Positions 1 through 7,772 of a DNA stretch of 64,000 nucleotides are shown one piece after another. The notes under the pieces are model-generated. The model was not told the DNA's origin. It worked only from the letters and a program-made list of their open reading frames with translations, and did no database searches. Source of the DNA: Arsukibacterium sp. UBA5043 (GTDB lineage: Bacteria > Pseudomonadota > Gammaproteobacteria > Enterobacterales > Alteromonadaceae); contig DIBV01000004.1 of NCBI GenBank assembly GCA_002415085.1, positions 62,001-126,000 of the forward strand, in the 5' to 3' direction. Each line of letters begins with the position of its first letter. Within the stretch, counting starts at the first letter, position 1. The position numbers and the translations under genes were made by a program.

Positions 1-2
1 TG

Positions 3-1097
3 CCGCAATTAGTTAAACCGTCTTTTAGCTATTTACGTGGCATGCCGCTATTACCGACGATAGGGTTTCAGCAAGAATATCGATTACGCGACGAGCAATT
101 GCGCCGGCAGTATGCTTTGGCGCCGCTTGACCTTGCTAAACCATCAGAACTATTTGCCATACCGAAGACAACCCAGGCCAGCTACGACTGGTTCACGCTG
201 CACTCTGTGGTGTCTACCGATGCAGGGCAGACACCACTGGCGCAGGGCAGGCGGCTACGGCAATGGCAGGAAGATGGCCGTAATTTTGCCGAGTACCAGA
301 CAAACGGGCCCATCCGCAATCTTGCCGTCTGGTATTCGCTTGCTGGCACCTCGATATCCCGCCAGCACGACAATGTTACGCTGACGGTTTACAGCCCACA
401 GCTAAATGCCGCAGCTGAACTGAATATGCGGGCCATGCAGGACACCTTAAGCTGGATGAGTGAGCATGTGGCGCCTTATCGCGCTGCCCAGCTTAGTTTG
501 CTGGCGATGCCTGATTTGGGCGCAACCGGCTATGCGTTGCCGCAAATGATTATGATTAATCACCGGGTGGGTTTTCGGGCAGAACCAGCAGCTGATGCCG
601 GCTTTGATCAGCGTTACCGGCGCGCCGTGCATGAAACGGCCCATCAATGGTTTGGTCATGATATCGGTAATGGCGTCCTTGCAGACAGTGCCTTTTTAGT
701 GGAGTCGCTGGCAAAATACCTTGAGCTGGTGCTGATTGAGCAACACTACGGGCACGACGCGATGCAGGCGCTGGTGGAGTTTGAGCGGCAGCGCTTTAAG
801 CTTGCAGTGATGCGCAGTACCGAACACACTACGGCACTGGTAGATGCGACGGAAAATCATGATCTGTATTCACGTGCGACGTTAGTTTTTGCCATTTTAC
901 GTCAGCAGCTGGGTGATGCTGTTATCAGTAAGGCGCTACGACAGTTATGGCAGCAACACGGTTATCCGCAAACGCCCGCTACCTCAATGGATTTCGTCCG
1001 GGCATTGCAGGCACAGGTTAATCAGCAACAGCAGCAATTAATTGCAGACTTGCTGTTAGGCACTGATGTGTCGCTACTGATGGCTGCTGACAACTAA
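3..1097 (+). CDS. ABC permease/M1-family aminopeptidase, C-terminal part (partial at left edge)
   Basis: The reading frame is open through the left edge, so this is the C-terminal part of a longer protein; the first internal ATG at 42 is probably not the start. The zinc-peptidase motif HETAH, followed by QWFGHD, marks a gluzincin (M1-type) metalloprotease: the two His bind zinc and the Glu is catalytic. The downstream ESLAKYLEL stretch supplies the third zinc ligand Glu typical of the family. The preceding LPTIGFQ...EYRLRDEQLRRQYALAP segment resembles proteins that fuse ABC-2 permease domains to an M1 peptidase. That the missing N-terminus is a permease is inference. The gene converges with the next one and their stop codons overlap by 4 nt. 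Confidence 0.8.
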   Translation, partial: PQLVKPSFSYLRGMPLLPTIGFQQEYRLRDEQLRRQYALAPLDLAKPSELFAIPKTTQASYDWFTLHSVVSTDAGQTPLAQGRRLRQWQEDGRNFAEYQTNGPIRNLAVWYSLAGTSISRQHDNVTLTVYSPQLNAAAELNMRAMQDTLSWMSEHVAPYRAAQLSLLAMPDLGATGYALPQMIMINHRVGFRAEPAADAGFDQRYRRAVHETAHQWFGHDIGNGVLADSAFLVESLAKYLELVLIEQHYGHDAMQALVEFERQRFKLAVMRSTEHTTALVDATENHDLYSRATLVFAILRQQLGDAVISKALRQLWQQHGYPQTPATSMDFVRALQAQVNQQQQQLIADLLLGTDVSLLMAADN

Positions 1098-1474
1098 GCG
1101 CCGTAGCGTTGCAGCAGCCGGCGGATTAGCTGGTTATTCCAATGTTGAATAATAATCTGGGCGCGAAACAGCGCCCACAGTTCTGCCACGCTAATCAGCA
1201 GCAGTAAGGCAATACCTACTAACAGCAGCGGTGTAAATAACAACGCTACCCCCACCAAACATACCAGTAAGTTAAACAGGCCGCGGCCCCACAGGCCCAG
1301 GTAAAAATGGTGCAGACCGGCTAAAAAACACCAGTTCAATGTGGCGTAAGTATCAGGGTCACGCAGCAGCGGCTTTAACTGCTGGTAAAATATTTTGCGC
1401 TGTTCATCCGGCAGGGCGGCAACCAGCTCGCGCAGCCGTTCTTCTTCAGCATCAACCTGTTGTTGATTCAGCAT
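1094..1474 (-). CDS. TM2-domain membrane protein
   Basis: A 126-aa protein with a charged, soluble N-terminal half (about residues 1-45) followed by two hydrophobic helices. The motif FLAGLHHFYLGLWGRGLFNL at the start of the membrane part is the usual TM2 signature (G-x-H-x-F-Y-x-G). TM2 proteins are small inner-membrane proteins whose function is mostly unknown. Its start overlaps the end of yidD by 23 nt, so it is translated from the same message as yidD and the DUF4177 gene. A role near membrane-protein insertion is suggested only by this linkage. Confidence 0.8.
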   Translation of the reverse strand: MLNQQQVDAEEERLRELVAALPDEQRKIFYQQLKPLLRDPDTYATLNWCFLAGLHHFYLGLWGRGLFNLLVCLVGVALLFTPLLLVGIALLLLISVAELWALFRAQIIIQHWNNQLIRRLLQRYGA

Positions 1475-1724
1475 GACTGTTTTCTCCAGCGGGCGGCACC
1501 GGTTCTATGCATTTACAAAAGCTGTCGTGACGGTTACAGCGCTTAATCCGCTGCCAGCCCAGGACAATACCTTTGCGCGAACCAAAGCGTTTAATGGCGG
1601 TGTAGGTGTAAGCTGAGCAACTGGGTTCAAAGTTACAGTCAATGCCAAACCAGCGCATGCCGCCACCGGTTTTGCGATAGCGGCGAATAAGCCACAGTAG
1701 CAGGCGTTGCATCTTAGCGGCCAA
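1452..1724 (-). CDS. yidD: Membrane protein insertion efficiency factor YidD
   Basis: A 90-aa protein carrying the family core CNFEPSCSAYTYTAIKRFG, then KGIVLGWQRIKRCNRHD, which is the conserved Cys-rich block of YidD (DUF37). YidD helps YidC insert and fold inner-membrane proteins and usually sits in the rnpA-yidD-yidC cluster. Here it is away from rpmH/rnpA/yidC and lies between a DUF4177 gene (11-nt overlap upstream) and a TM2 gene (23-nt overlap downstream). This copy may therefore be the relocated single copy or a second one; the window cannot say. The N-terminus is basic and amphipathic, as expected for a membrane-associated protein. Confidence 0.9.
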   Translation of the reverse strand: MAAKMQRLLLWLIRRYRKTGGGMRWFGIDCNFEPSCSAYTYTAIKRFGSRKGIVLGWQRIKRCNRHDSFCKCIEPVPPAGENSHAESTTG

Positions 1725-1932
1725 GCGTCACAACCATCGCTTCACGGGTCCAGAACAACCAGAAACGCTTTTGTTCAATCAGCTGAAACACCACCTGCCA
1801 GCCTTGTGCAGCCTGGGCATTTAACTCAGCTTCGACCTTCTTTAACGGCAAGCCTGATGCTCCCAGGAAAACCGTGCCGCAGCCGCCCTCGGCAATATAA
1901 ATCATTTTGTACTCTTTAAATGCAGTGGCCAT
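1714..1932 (-). CDS. DUF4177 domain protein
   Basis: A 72-aa protein whose whole length matches the small DUF4177 fold: a YKMIYI strand, a linker, then the helix KKVEAELNAQAAQGWQVVF and strands ending in MVVTLG. No catalytic motif is visible and the family has no assigned function. It is the first gene of a tightly overlapping three-gene operon (DUF4177, yidD, TM2). The upstream 110 bp to the next gene contain the probable promoter. Confidence 0.75.
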   Translation of the reverse strand: MATAFKEYKMIYIAEGGCGTVFLGASGLPLKKVEAELNAQAAQGWQVVFQLIEQKRFWLFWTREAMVVTLGR

Positions 1933-2049
1933 AGCTCGTTGTCCCCATTACTATAATTTAGCCGATATTCGCACCCGCTATTTGTCAGGGTTAATCTACC
2001 TGATAAACCGAGGTGGGTAAAATGCGGGTGGGGTTACAGCCAGCACAGC

Positions 2050-2970
2050 TTAATGAGAAATAGAAGAAGAAAGTGAGTGGCGTACATTTGAATACCGCCC
2101 TAATGTGGTCACGGCTGCCAGGATCAGAACAATACCAACCACTTGCAGAGCATCCAGGCTTTGATTCAGAATTATCACGCCAAGCATTGATGCTGTCACG
2201 GGTTCTATCATTGCCACAATAGAAGCCACCGTTGGTTCGGCATTTCTTAAACCAATAATATAAAAAATAAATGACACACCGGCGCCAAGAATACCTAGGG
2301 CAAGAAGCAGCAGCTGATCAGCGGGGGTAAATAAGGTCGCAGTCTGCTGAAAATTCCCTGTACCTGCTAGCAGAATGCATAGTACGGCAAAGGCAATCAG
2401 CAGAACCTCCTGCGAACTGCCAAAACGTGCGGCAGATTTAAATGCAAAAATGAACAGGCCATAGCTTATTCCGGCAAGCAGCCCGGCGCCAATAGCTAAC
2501 GGCGCAACCCTGCTGGCACTGACATTATAGACCCCGGTCAGTAGCACTATGCCCATAATCACCACAACTATCGCGGCCCACTTTAACGGTGTGGGTTGTT
2601 CAAGCTTTAAACCAAACGACACCAGATAGACAAACACCGGGGCGCAATACATCAAAGTTGCGCCAACCGCGACACTGCCTTTTGCAATACTGAAAAAATA
2701 GCATGCGAAGTTGCCGGCAACCCCTATGCCGGCAATCACAGACCAGAGCCATAACTGCAGATTTGCCAGATTGTTGCCGCTGGGGTGCAACATTCGCCAG
2801 CAAGCGATGAATAATAAGCCAATAACACCGCGACAAAACGACAGCACAAAAGGGTCCCAGCCCTTTGCTATCAGCAAACCGGCGATGCCACCAGTGATCC
2901 CCCAGCACAGCGCTGCCAGGGCAACAAATACCGAACTTATCTGCGGACCATGAGGTGTTTTTTGCATCAA
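2050..2970 (-). CDS. EamA-family (DMT) transporter
   Basis: A 306-aa, ten-helix membrane protein with two tandem EamA repeats (about residues 10-145 and 155-290), which is the drug/metabolite transporter arrangement. The first repeat opens with VALAALCWGITGGIAGLLI and ends with the VAVGATLMYCAPVFVYLVS segment. The second ends in ASIVAMIEPVTASMLGVIIL, the conserved EP motif of the family. Such proteins export amino acids, metabolites or drugs, and the substrate cannot be read from sequence. It starts 17 nt after the SDR gene on the same strand, so the two are probably co-transcribed. Confidence 0.88.
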   Translation of the reverse strand: MMQKTPHGPQISSVFVALAALCWGITGGIAGLLIAKGWDPFVLSFCRGVIGLLFIACWRMLHPSGNNLANLQLWLWSVIAGIGVAGNFACYFFSIAKGSVAVGATLMYCAPVFVYLVSFGLKLEQPTPLKWAAIVVVIMGIVLLTGVYNVSASRVAPLAIGAGLLAGISYGLFIFAFKSAARFGSSQEVLLIAFAVLCILLAGTGNFQQTATLFTPADQLLLLALGILGAGVSFIFYIIGLRNAEPTVASIVAMIEPVTASMLGVIILNQSLDALQVVGIVLILAAVTTLGRYSNVRHSLSSSISH

Positions 2971-2987
2971 CTAATGCCATCAATCAG

Positions 2988-3668
2988 CTACTTTGTTGGC
3001 ATCAGGGTAATTTCCCGCACATCACAGCGCGGGTTAGCCGAAATAGCAAACAGTACAGCCTCTGCAATATCGGCAGGGTCTAACTTGTCGGGTTTGGCTT
3101 CATCAAAAAACGGCGTATTAACCATACCGGGGCAAATAGTGGTGCAGCGACCCTGCCACTCTTTCATTTCGGCGGCTAAATTCTGGCCAAAACCATAAGC
3201 GAACCACTTTGAGGCACCGTAAACCGAGCCTTGCAGGGTTATTTTGCCGGCGACAGAGCTGGTTAAAATAAAATGGCCCTGGCTTTCTTTTAATGCCGGC
3301 AGGCTGGCTTTTGCCGTCAGTAATAAGCCGGTTACATTAACATCAAGCAGGGTTCGCCATTCAGCAGGATCGCCGTGCTCAATACCAGCAGTATTCAGGC
3401 CGGTACCGGCATTAGCGAACACCACGTCAATTCTGCCAAACTGCTGTTTTGCCTGCGCAATGACATTCTGAATTTCATCCAGCCTGGATATGTCTGCGGT
3501 CACGGCTAATACCTTATCCGTTCCCAGACGGTCGGCGATGGCGTTAAGTTTATCCGTGCTTCTGGCCGCAATAACCACTTTATGGCCAGCCGCAACAAGC
3601 TTTTCTGCAGTGGCGGCACCGATGCCGCTGGACGCGCCGGTAATAACTACTATTTTTTCGCGATTCAT
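2988..3668 (-). CDS. SDR-family oxidoreductase
   Basis: A 226-aa classical short-chain dehydrogenase/reductase. The NAD(P)-binding glycine motif TGASSGIG lies near the N-terminus, NAG is at about residue 90, the catalytic Ser is in LTSSVAGKI, and the Tyr-Lys pair is in VYGASKWFAYG. ICPGMVNTPFF matches the PG loop after the active site. The protein resembles the YdfG/serine 3-dehydrogenase-like subgroup (MNREKIVVITGASSGIGAAT). A basic residue after the second strand (AARS) favours NADP(H). The substrate is not predictable. It heads a probable two-gene operon with the EamA transporter. Confidence 0.9.
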   Translation of the reverse strand: MNREKIVVITGASSGIGAATAEKLVAAGHKVVIAARSTDKLNAIADRLGTDKVLAVTADISRLDEIQNVIAQAKQQFGRIDVVFANAGTGLNTAGIEHGDPAEWRTLLDVNVTGLLLTAKASLPALKESQGHFILTSSVAGKITLQGSVYGASKWFAYGFGQNLAAEMKEWQGRCTTICPGMVNTPFFDEAKPDKLDPADIAEAVLFAISANPRCDVREITLMPTK

Positions 3669-3881
3669 CAGCTATCTCCTTTTATTCAATGTGCGGTTTA
3701 AAGCAGATAACAAAGCAATACCAGTACCACTTTGTAATTGGCTTTCCAACCCACTAAAACCGGGTTGAACAGACCAAAAGTGTGTTTGGAACGGCCATAA
3801 TTAATGGCCGCAGGGGTAATAATTTTAGCAGCGCAGGTAAGAGTTACCGGCGTGGGTTGGTTCGGCAAAATACCTGAGCCG

Positions 3882-4391
3882 TTATTTCTTGCCGAGCAAC
3901 AGTAGTTGAACCGCGCCAACTGGTTGTTTATGCAAACCGATATGTTGTCTAGCCACGTTAACGGCCTTTAAGTAGGCGTTCTGGGTTGTGGCGCGCTCGT
4001 TATCGTACAGTGCAACCTTATCCTCATCATAAATTTCAGCATTGGGGATCTTGGAAATAACACTGGCCAGCTCGGTGGCTGCTGTCAGTAATGTATCCAT
4101 CGCATCAACGACTTCAGCCGGTGCATAAATGTATATTTTATTAATATTCTTTTTGCACAACAGAATTTTATCGGCTTGATCGTGAGTCCCGCTTCCTTCG
4201 CAGTAAGCCGCATGATTTATTAAGGTATCCAGCGACGCCAGATACTCAGTAACGGCCTCGCGCTCCAGTTGTTCTTTGTGGTATTCAAGATCAATTTCTT
4301 TTTGCCGGCGGTAGGTGTCAATGCCGAGCCACGCGGTACCAATAGCTGCAAAAGCCGCAATAAGATTGGCAACTGATAAGATATCCGCCAT
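3882..4391 (-). CDS. Membrane-anchored hypothetical protein
   Basis: A 169-aa protein with one N-terminal hydrophobic segment (LSVANLIAAFAAIGTAWLGI, about residues 5-25), followed by a charged helical region likely to form a coiled coil (residues 27-60) and a further helical domain. It has a single-pass anchor with a cytoplasmic or periplasmic helical body. I do not recognise the family and see no catalytic motif. It stands alone on the minus strand, with about 160 bp upstream before the sugar dehydrogenase terminator. Confidence 0.7.
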   Translation of the reverse strand: MADILSVANLIAAFAAIGTAWLGIDTYRRQKEIDLEYHKEQLEREAVTEYLASLDTLINHAAYCEGSGTHDQADKILLCKKNINKIYIYAPAEVVDAMDTLLTAATELASVISKIPNAEIYDEDKVALYDNERATTQNAYLKAVNVARQHIGLHKQPVGAVQLLLLGKK

Positions 4392-4489
4392 CTTGCTCTC
4401 CTTAGGTGAGTGATAAACGTCCCTGTCTTAATGAGCGTAGTACAACTTTAGATGATTGATTTAGGCCGGCCAAAACAAATTTAAAGGGG

Positions 4490-4549
4490 AAAAGGGGCCC
4501 GCCAGGTAAGTTGCATGGGCTTCAACTCCCAATGTCATGCGCCCCTTTT
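4490..4549 (-). terminator. Inverted repeat, possible terminator of the sugar dehydrogenase gene
   Basis: AAAAGGGGC at 4490-4498 pairs perfectly with GCCCCTTTT at 4541-4549, just past the stop of the minus-strand dehydrogenase gene. The loop is long (about 42 nt) and itself contains GCATG/CATGC that can pair. It is read as a terminator by position and U-rich exit on the minus strand. The long loop makes this uncertain. Confidence 0.45.
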
Positions 4550-4554
4550 ATTCA

Positions 4555-5694
4555 TTACCGGGCTGTCGGCGTTAACTTCAGCAATCGTCCTTCGCTTTGT
4601 GCTCGCTCATCTTCAAGCACCCAAAGCGCGCCATCCGGGCCCTCGCTGACGGCGCGGATACGGGCCCCCATTTCATAACGTTCTACTTCGGTTGCTTTGT
4701 CGCCATTGAACTTAATACGTACTATAGCCTGGGATGACAGGCCTGCCGCTAAGGCATCGCCGCGCCAGTTGGCAAAAAGCTTGCCCTGGTAAACTATCAT
4801 ATCGGCCGGTGAAATCACCGGTGTCCAGGTAATTGCCGGGGCTGCGAATTCAGGTCGGGTGCTGTGGTCAGGAATGGGCCGGCCATCGTAGTGTTGGCCA
4901 TTGGAGACTTCCGGGTAGCCATAATTTGCGGCCCGTTTAATTAAATTAAGCTCATCACCGCCAGCGGGGCCCATCTCAATTACCCATAATTTGCCATTCA
5001 GATCGAACGCCATGCCCAACGGGTTGCGATGGCCCAGCGACCAAATCTGTTGGTAAATGGCTTCGTTGTCGACAAAGGCGTTTTCCTGCCGGTAATTAAC
5101 AAAGGGGTTATCATTAGGTACTGAACCGTCGTCTTGTAAACGCAGAATTTTACCCATGGATGATTGCATATCCTGGGCAGGGGTAAATTTCTGGCGGTCA
5201 CCTGAGGAAATCCACAGATAGTTGTCGTTATCAAACAACAGGCGGTGGCCATAGTGGCCATAGCCCAGTACCTTGGGATACTGGCGCCAGATTACCTGCA
5301 GGTTTTGCAGCTGCGCGCGGCGGCCGTCTTCAACTAAAGTGCCACGGGCCACGGCTGCACCGCGCACACCGCCAACACCGGCTTCGGCATAGCTGAGGTA
5401 GACCAGCTTATTATTAGCAAAATCCGGATGCAAGGCGACATCGCCCATGCCACCCTGACCGCCGTAATCGACATCAGGCATACCGCCGACCAGCGATTGC
5501 TCTCCCTGTTGGCTGACAATAAGCAGTCGCCCTTTCTTTTCCGTGACCAGCATGCGGCCATCCGGCAAAAAGGCCATCGCCCAGGGCTCATCAAAATGAC
5601 TGATTTTCTCAACCTTGAACGGCAGGTTATCCTGTGCCGATGCAAAGCAAGCGATAAATATACCGATAAGAAGCGCAACTAGTTGTCGGCTCAT
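4555..5694 (-). CDS. PQQ-dependent soluble aldose sugar dehydrogenase (YliI/Asd type)
   Basis: A 379-aa periplasmic beta-propeller. An N-terminal signal peptide (about residues 1-20, ending CFASA) is followed by the family blocks FDEPWAMAFLPDGRMLVTEK, GQGGMGDVALHPDF, the LGYGHYGHRLLF motif, ISSGDRQ, WSLGHRNPLGMAFD and EMGPAGGDELN. These are the PQQ- and calcium-binding landmarks of the GSDH/SorA superfamily (E. coli YliI). It would oxidise aldose sugars to lactones in the periplasm and pass electrons to the respiratory chain. The full length matches the family. It is monocistronic, with a likely terminator downstream. Confidence 0.9.
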   Translation of the reverse strand: MSRQLVALLIGIFIACFASAQDNLPFKVEKISHFDEPWAMAFLPDGRMLVTEKKGRLLIVSQQGEQSLVGGMPDVDYGGQGGMGDVALHPDFANNKLVYLSYAEAGVGGVRGAAVARGTLVEDGRRAQLQNLQVIWRQYPKVLGYGHYGHRLLFDNDNYLWISSGDRQKFTPAQDMQSSMGKILRLQDDGSVPNDNPFVNYRQENAFVDNEAIYQQIWSLGHRNPLGMAFDLNGKLWVIEMGPAGGDELNLIKRAANYGYPEVSNGQHYDGRPIPDHSTRPEFAAPAITWTPVISPADMIVYQGKLFANWRGDALAAGLSSQAIVRIKFNGDKATEVERYEMGARIRAVSEGPDGALWVLEDERAQSEGRLLKLTPTAR

Positions 5695-5802
5695 AAAATG
5701 GCTCCTGCCTGTGATTAATAAATGAGCAGTTAGTATAGCAAAGCTATCGTGACCTGCTGCCTACCCACGTATTCAGGGGGAGGTAGCAAATCCAGCCTTG
5801 GA

Positions 5803-5824
5803 AACAATTGGATCTGACCCTTAG
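5803..5824 (+). repeat. Short dispersed repeat, copy 1
   Basis: AACAATTGGATCTGACCC followed by TTAG occurs here and again at 6155-6177, where one extra C is present. The two copies flank the DUF3096 gene. The motif has the look of a dispersed intergenic repeat, but I cannot name its family. Confidence 0.6.
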
Positions 5825-5950
5825 CAATCATCATAGCAATGGTTAAAGAGGCTTTACGTTCTGTCGTGGTGAAATGGATTGCTATAATCGATGCTTGGTC
5901 GCACAATGATTTTGTTAACCCGTTAACATTCATCATAAAAGGAAAGGATT

Positions 5951-6094
5951 ATGACGTTGCATATTGAACTTATTCCAATACTCTCGATCATTGCCGGTAT
6001 TTTGATATTGATTAAGCCGAAAATTTTGAACTATGTTGTGGCTATCTATCTAATCGCCGTAGGTGTTATTCAGCTTTTTGGTCTGACAATTTAG
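5951..6094 (+). CDS. DUF3096 small membrane protein
   Basis: A 47-aa ORF with an ATG at 5951 preceded by a good Shine-Dalgarno (AAAGGAAAGG). The protein is two hydrophobic helices around a KPK turn: LIPILSIIAGILILIKPKIL, then NYVVAIYLIAVGVIQLFG. This is the DUF3096 pattern, a family of tiny inner-membrane proteins of unknown function often induced in stress regulons. The helices, turn and length all fit. It stands alone between two copies of a short repeat. Confidence 0.78.
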   Translation: MTLHIELIPILSIIAGILILIKPKILNYVVAIYLIAVGVIQLFGLTI

Positions 6095-6154
6095 TGCCTG
6101 GCCCTCGTCCGGCGTAATAGCCGGGCAACGGGTCACAGGCAGGCACAACTGAGT

Positions 6155-6177
6155 AACAATTGGATCTGACCCCTTAG
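6155..6177 (+). repeat. Short dispersed repeat, copy 2
   Basis: This is the second copy of the AACAATTGGATCTGACCC(C)TTAG motif, about 350 bp from the first and in the same orientation. It is followed by the short inverted pair GCCCGCCAAAAACGCG and CGGGCGCG, which might form a hairpin. Confidence 0.6.
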
Positions 6178-6267
6178 CGTTACTTATGCATTAATGCCCG
6201 CCAAAAACGCGAGCATCTTGGTGCGATTTGAGCGTCCAACGGGCGCGTTTTTGCTGGCGATTGTTGG

Positions 6268-6606
6268 CTATGATTTCTTGCAAAATACTTTTCCAGATGC
6301 TGTAGGCCATTGACTAGTACTAGAATAAGGATCTGGATTGACATTGGTATCAAATGAGTTAATCACCTCTGCCTTATACTCTGAATGCCCACATAGCTCC
6401 TTAGCCCGGCGATGCCAATAATCTAAAGCGACTGAGGGGTTTGTATTAGCATTAACTTTTGATTTAATGAAATAGATACCTTCAGCGATTTCTTTGTCTT
6501 CGTAGCCTCCTGTACTACTGAAAAAACCTGCTTTCTGGTAAGGAGTCATAACACACGCAGTCAATAAAAATGCTGATGACAGTACTACATATTTAAATGT
6601 TTTCAC
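6268..6606 (-). CDS. Putative lipoprotein, CC0125/CC1285-like
   Basis: A 112-aa protein with a clear lipoprotein signal: basic MKTFK, a hydrophobic stretch, and the lipobox LLTAC (lipidated Cys18). The mature part contains GGYEDKEIAEGIYFIKSKVN, then LDYWHRRAKELCG. Together these resemble the small lipoprotein group in which a GY..., strand, then helix-with-Cys pattern precedes a VF/VI-x-C end (here KVFCKK). Two Cys in the mature domain could form a disulfide. The function is unknown and it is monocistronic. Confidence 0.75.
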   Translation of the reverse strand: MKTFKYVVLSSAFLLTACVMTPYQKAGFFSSTGGYEDKEIAEGIYFIKSKVNANTNPSVALDYWHRRAKELCGHSEYKAEVINSFDTNVNPDPYSSTSQWPTASGKVFCKKS

Positions 6607-6902
6607 TAAACGTCCCTTCCTAGCTAAAACGTATCAGTTTGGAACAACCGCGCTTTTACGCTGTGGTTGTGTCCTTTTATTCTGACTTTACATTTTGCTA
6701 AACTAGCTAGCATTTTTCTCTAAATCAACTACATATTTCAATATTTTGCAAAAATAGGTTAAAGAAGAACGGGTTTTGCACCTGCGATTCACTTGTTAAT
6801 AAATGGAGTCGGGATTTACAGGCGCTGGGCTGCAGCTGGCAGATGGAACGGGTAAATAGCTGCAGGAATTGGCGATGTAATAAAGAGGCAACAACAGGAG
6901 GT

Positions 6903-7772
6903 TTAGAGCAGCAGATTAACCGGTGTTAGCAGCATGTCCTGCATATTTTGCTGACGCAGGCCTTTAAGTTGATTACAGATAAGCTGCTGATAGGGCAGGA
7001 AGCCCGGGCTGAATTCGAGATGTTGCAGCCGTTGTTGATACTTTAGTTGAGTTTCATGCAGCATGTCGGGGCTGGCGTGTTGGCTAAACTCGCTGATGTC
7101 GGGCAGCAATATACTGCGGCATTGCAGGCTTAGCGCAATGTTAAGCCCGGCTAAATCGGCGTCGCCAAAGTAAATAGCAGGTTTGCCGGTGCTGTGCCAA
7201 ACGGTGGATAATGCTTTACATCCTTTGCTGTACTGAGTGTCGCCGCGATAAATAACCAGCGGCTGCTGATAGGGTAGCGTAACGTTAAAACTTGCCAGCT
7301 GATAAAAGCAATCAAGGTTTTCTACTATTAACAGCGCATCAAACTGCGCCAGCGGCAATTGCTGCCAGTCGCTATCGATAAACTCTGTCGTTACACCAAG
7401 TTCAGTAGTTTCTGGCTTTTCCAGCTTTAACAGCACCCGGTTTTGCCGCGGTTGCAGGCCAATACTTTTTAACTCTTGCTGACTGGCGTTGGCATTATTC
7501 AGCCGGCTGCTCTGGCTTAAATCATCCAAAAAGCAAGCTTGCTGCAAGTGTCGTTGCACAAAGGCGATAGCTTTTAGCAATGCCAGATTAAAGGTAAAGT
7601 GCGGCAGATTAAGACTGTTTCCCGGTACTAATTCATGTTCAATACACCAGGCCAACACCTGCTGTGCTGTTTTAACTCTGGTTTTTACCCGTTCGCTGCC
7701 ACTGGCGTTCAGGCGCTGCTGCAGTTGCTGCAAGTAACGCAATGCCTGCGCATTTAGCGGCGGGTAATGCAT
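6903..7772 (-). CDS. mksG: MksG/JetD-like Toprim nuclease subunit
   Basis: A 289-aa protein, last gene of a four-gene SMC-like operon. A Toprim-type active site is visible: Glu151 in LLIVENLDCF at a strand end, then the DxD pair Asp204/Asp206 in IYFGDADLAGLN. This is the pattern of topoisomerase VI/JetD-type nucleases. The N-terminal half (residues 1-120) looks helical and winged-helix-like. In Wadjet and MksBEFG systems this subunit cuts DNA once the SMC motor has extruded a closed loop, which restricts plasmids. Its ATG directly adjoins the mksF stop. Assignment rests on the Toprim residues plus operon position, not on overall sequence recall. Confidence 0.75.
   Translation of the reverse strand: MHYPPLNAQALRYLQQLQQRLNASGSERVKTRVKTAQQVLAWCIEHELVPGNSLNLPHFTFNLALLKAIAFVQRHLQQACFLDDLSQSSRLNNANASQQELKSIGLQPRQNRVLLKLEKPETTELGVTTEFIDSDWQQLPLAQFDALLIVENLDCFYQLASFNVTLPYQQPLVIYRGDTQYSKGCKALSTVWHSTGKPAIYFGDADLAGLNIALSLQCRSILLPDISEFSQHASPDMLHETQLKYQQRLQHLEFSPGFLPYQQLICNQLKGLRQQNMQDMLLTPVNLLL

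Noticed and set aside
3698-3919. 73-aa minus frame between the SDR and membrane-anchored genes
   Set aside because: Overlaps a better gene, no Shine-Dalgarno and no coherent domain.
4490-4549. A tRNA-like or small RNA gene in the GC-rich palindrome
   Set aside because: No anticodon or T arm; best read as a long-looped terminator.
5730-5936. 68-aa minus frame covering the first dispersed repeat
   Set aside because: It is made largely of repeat and promoter sequence of the DUF3096 gene; no protein-like features.
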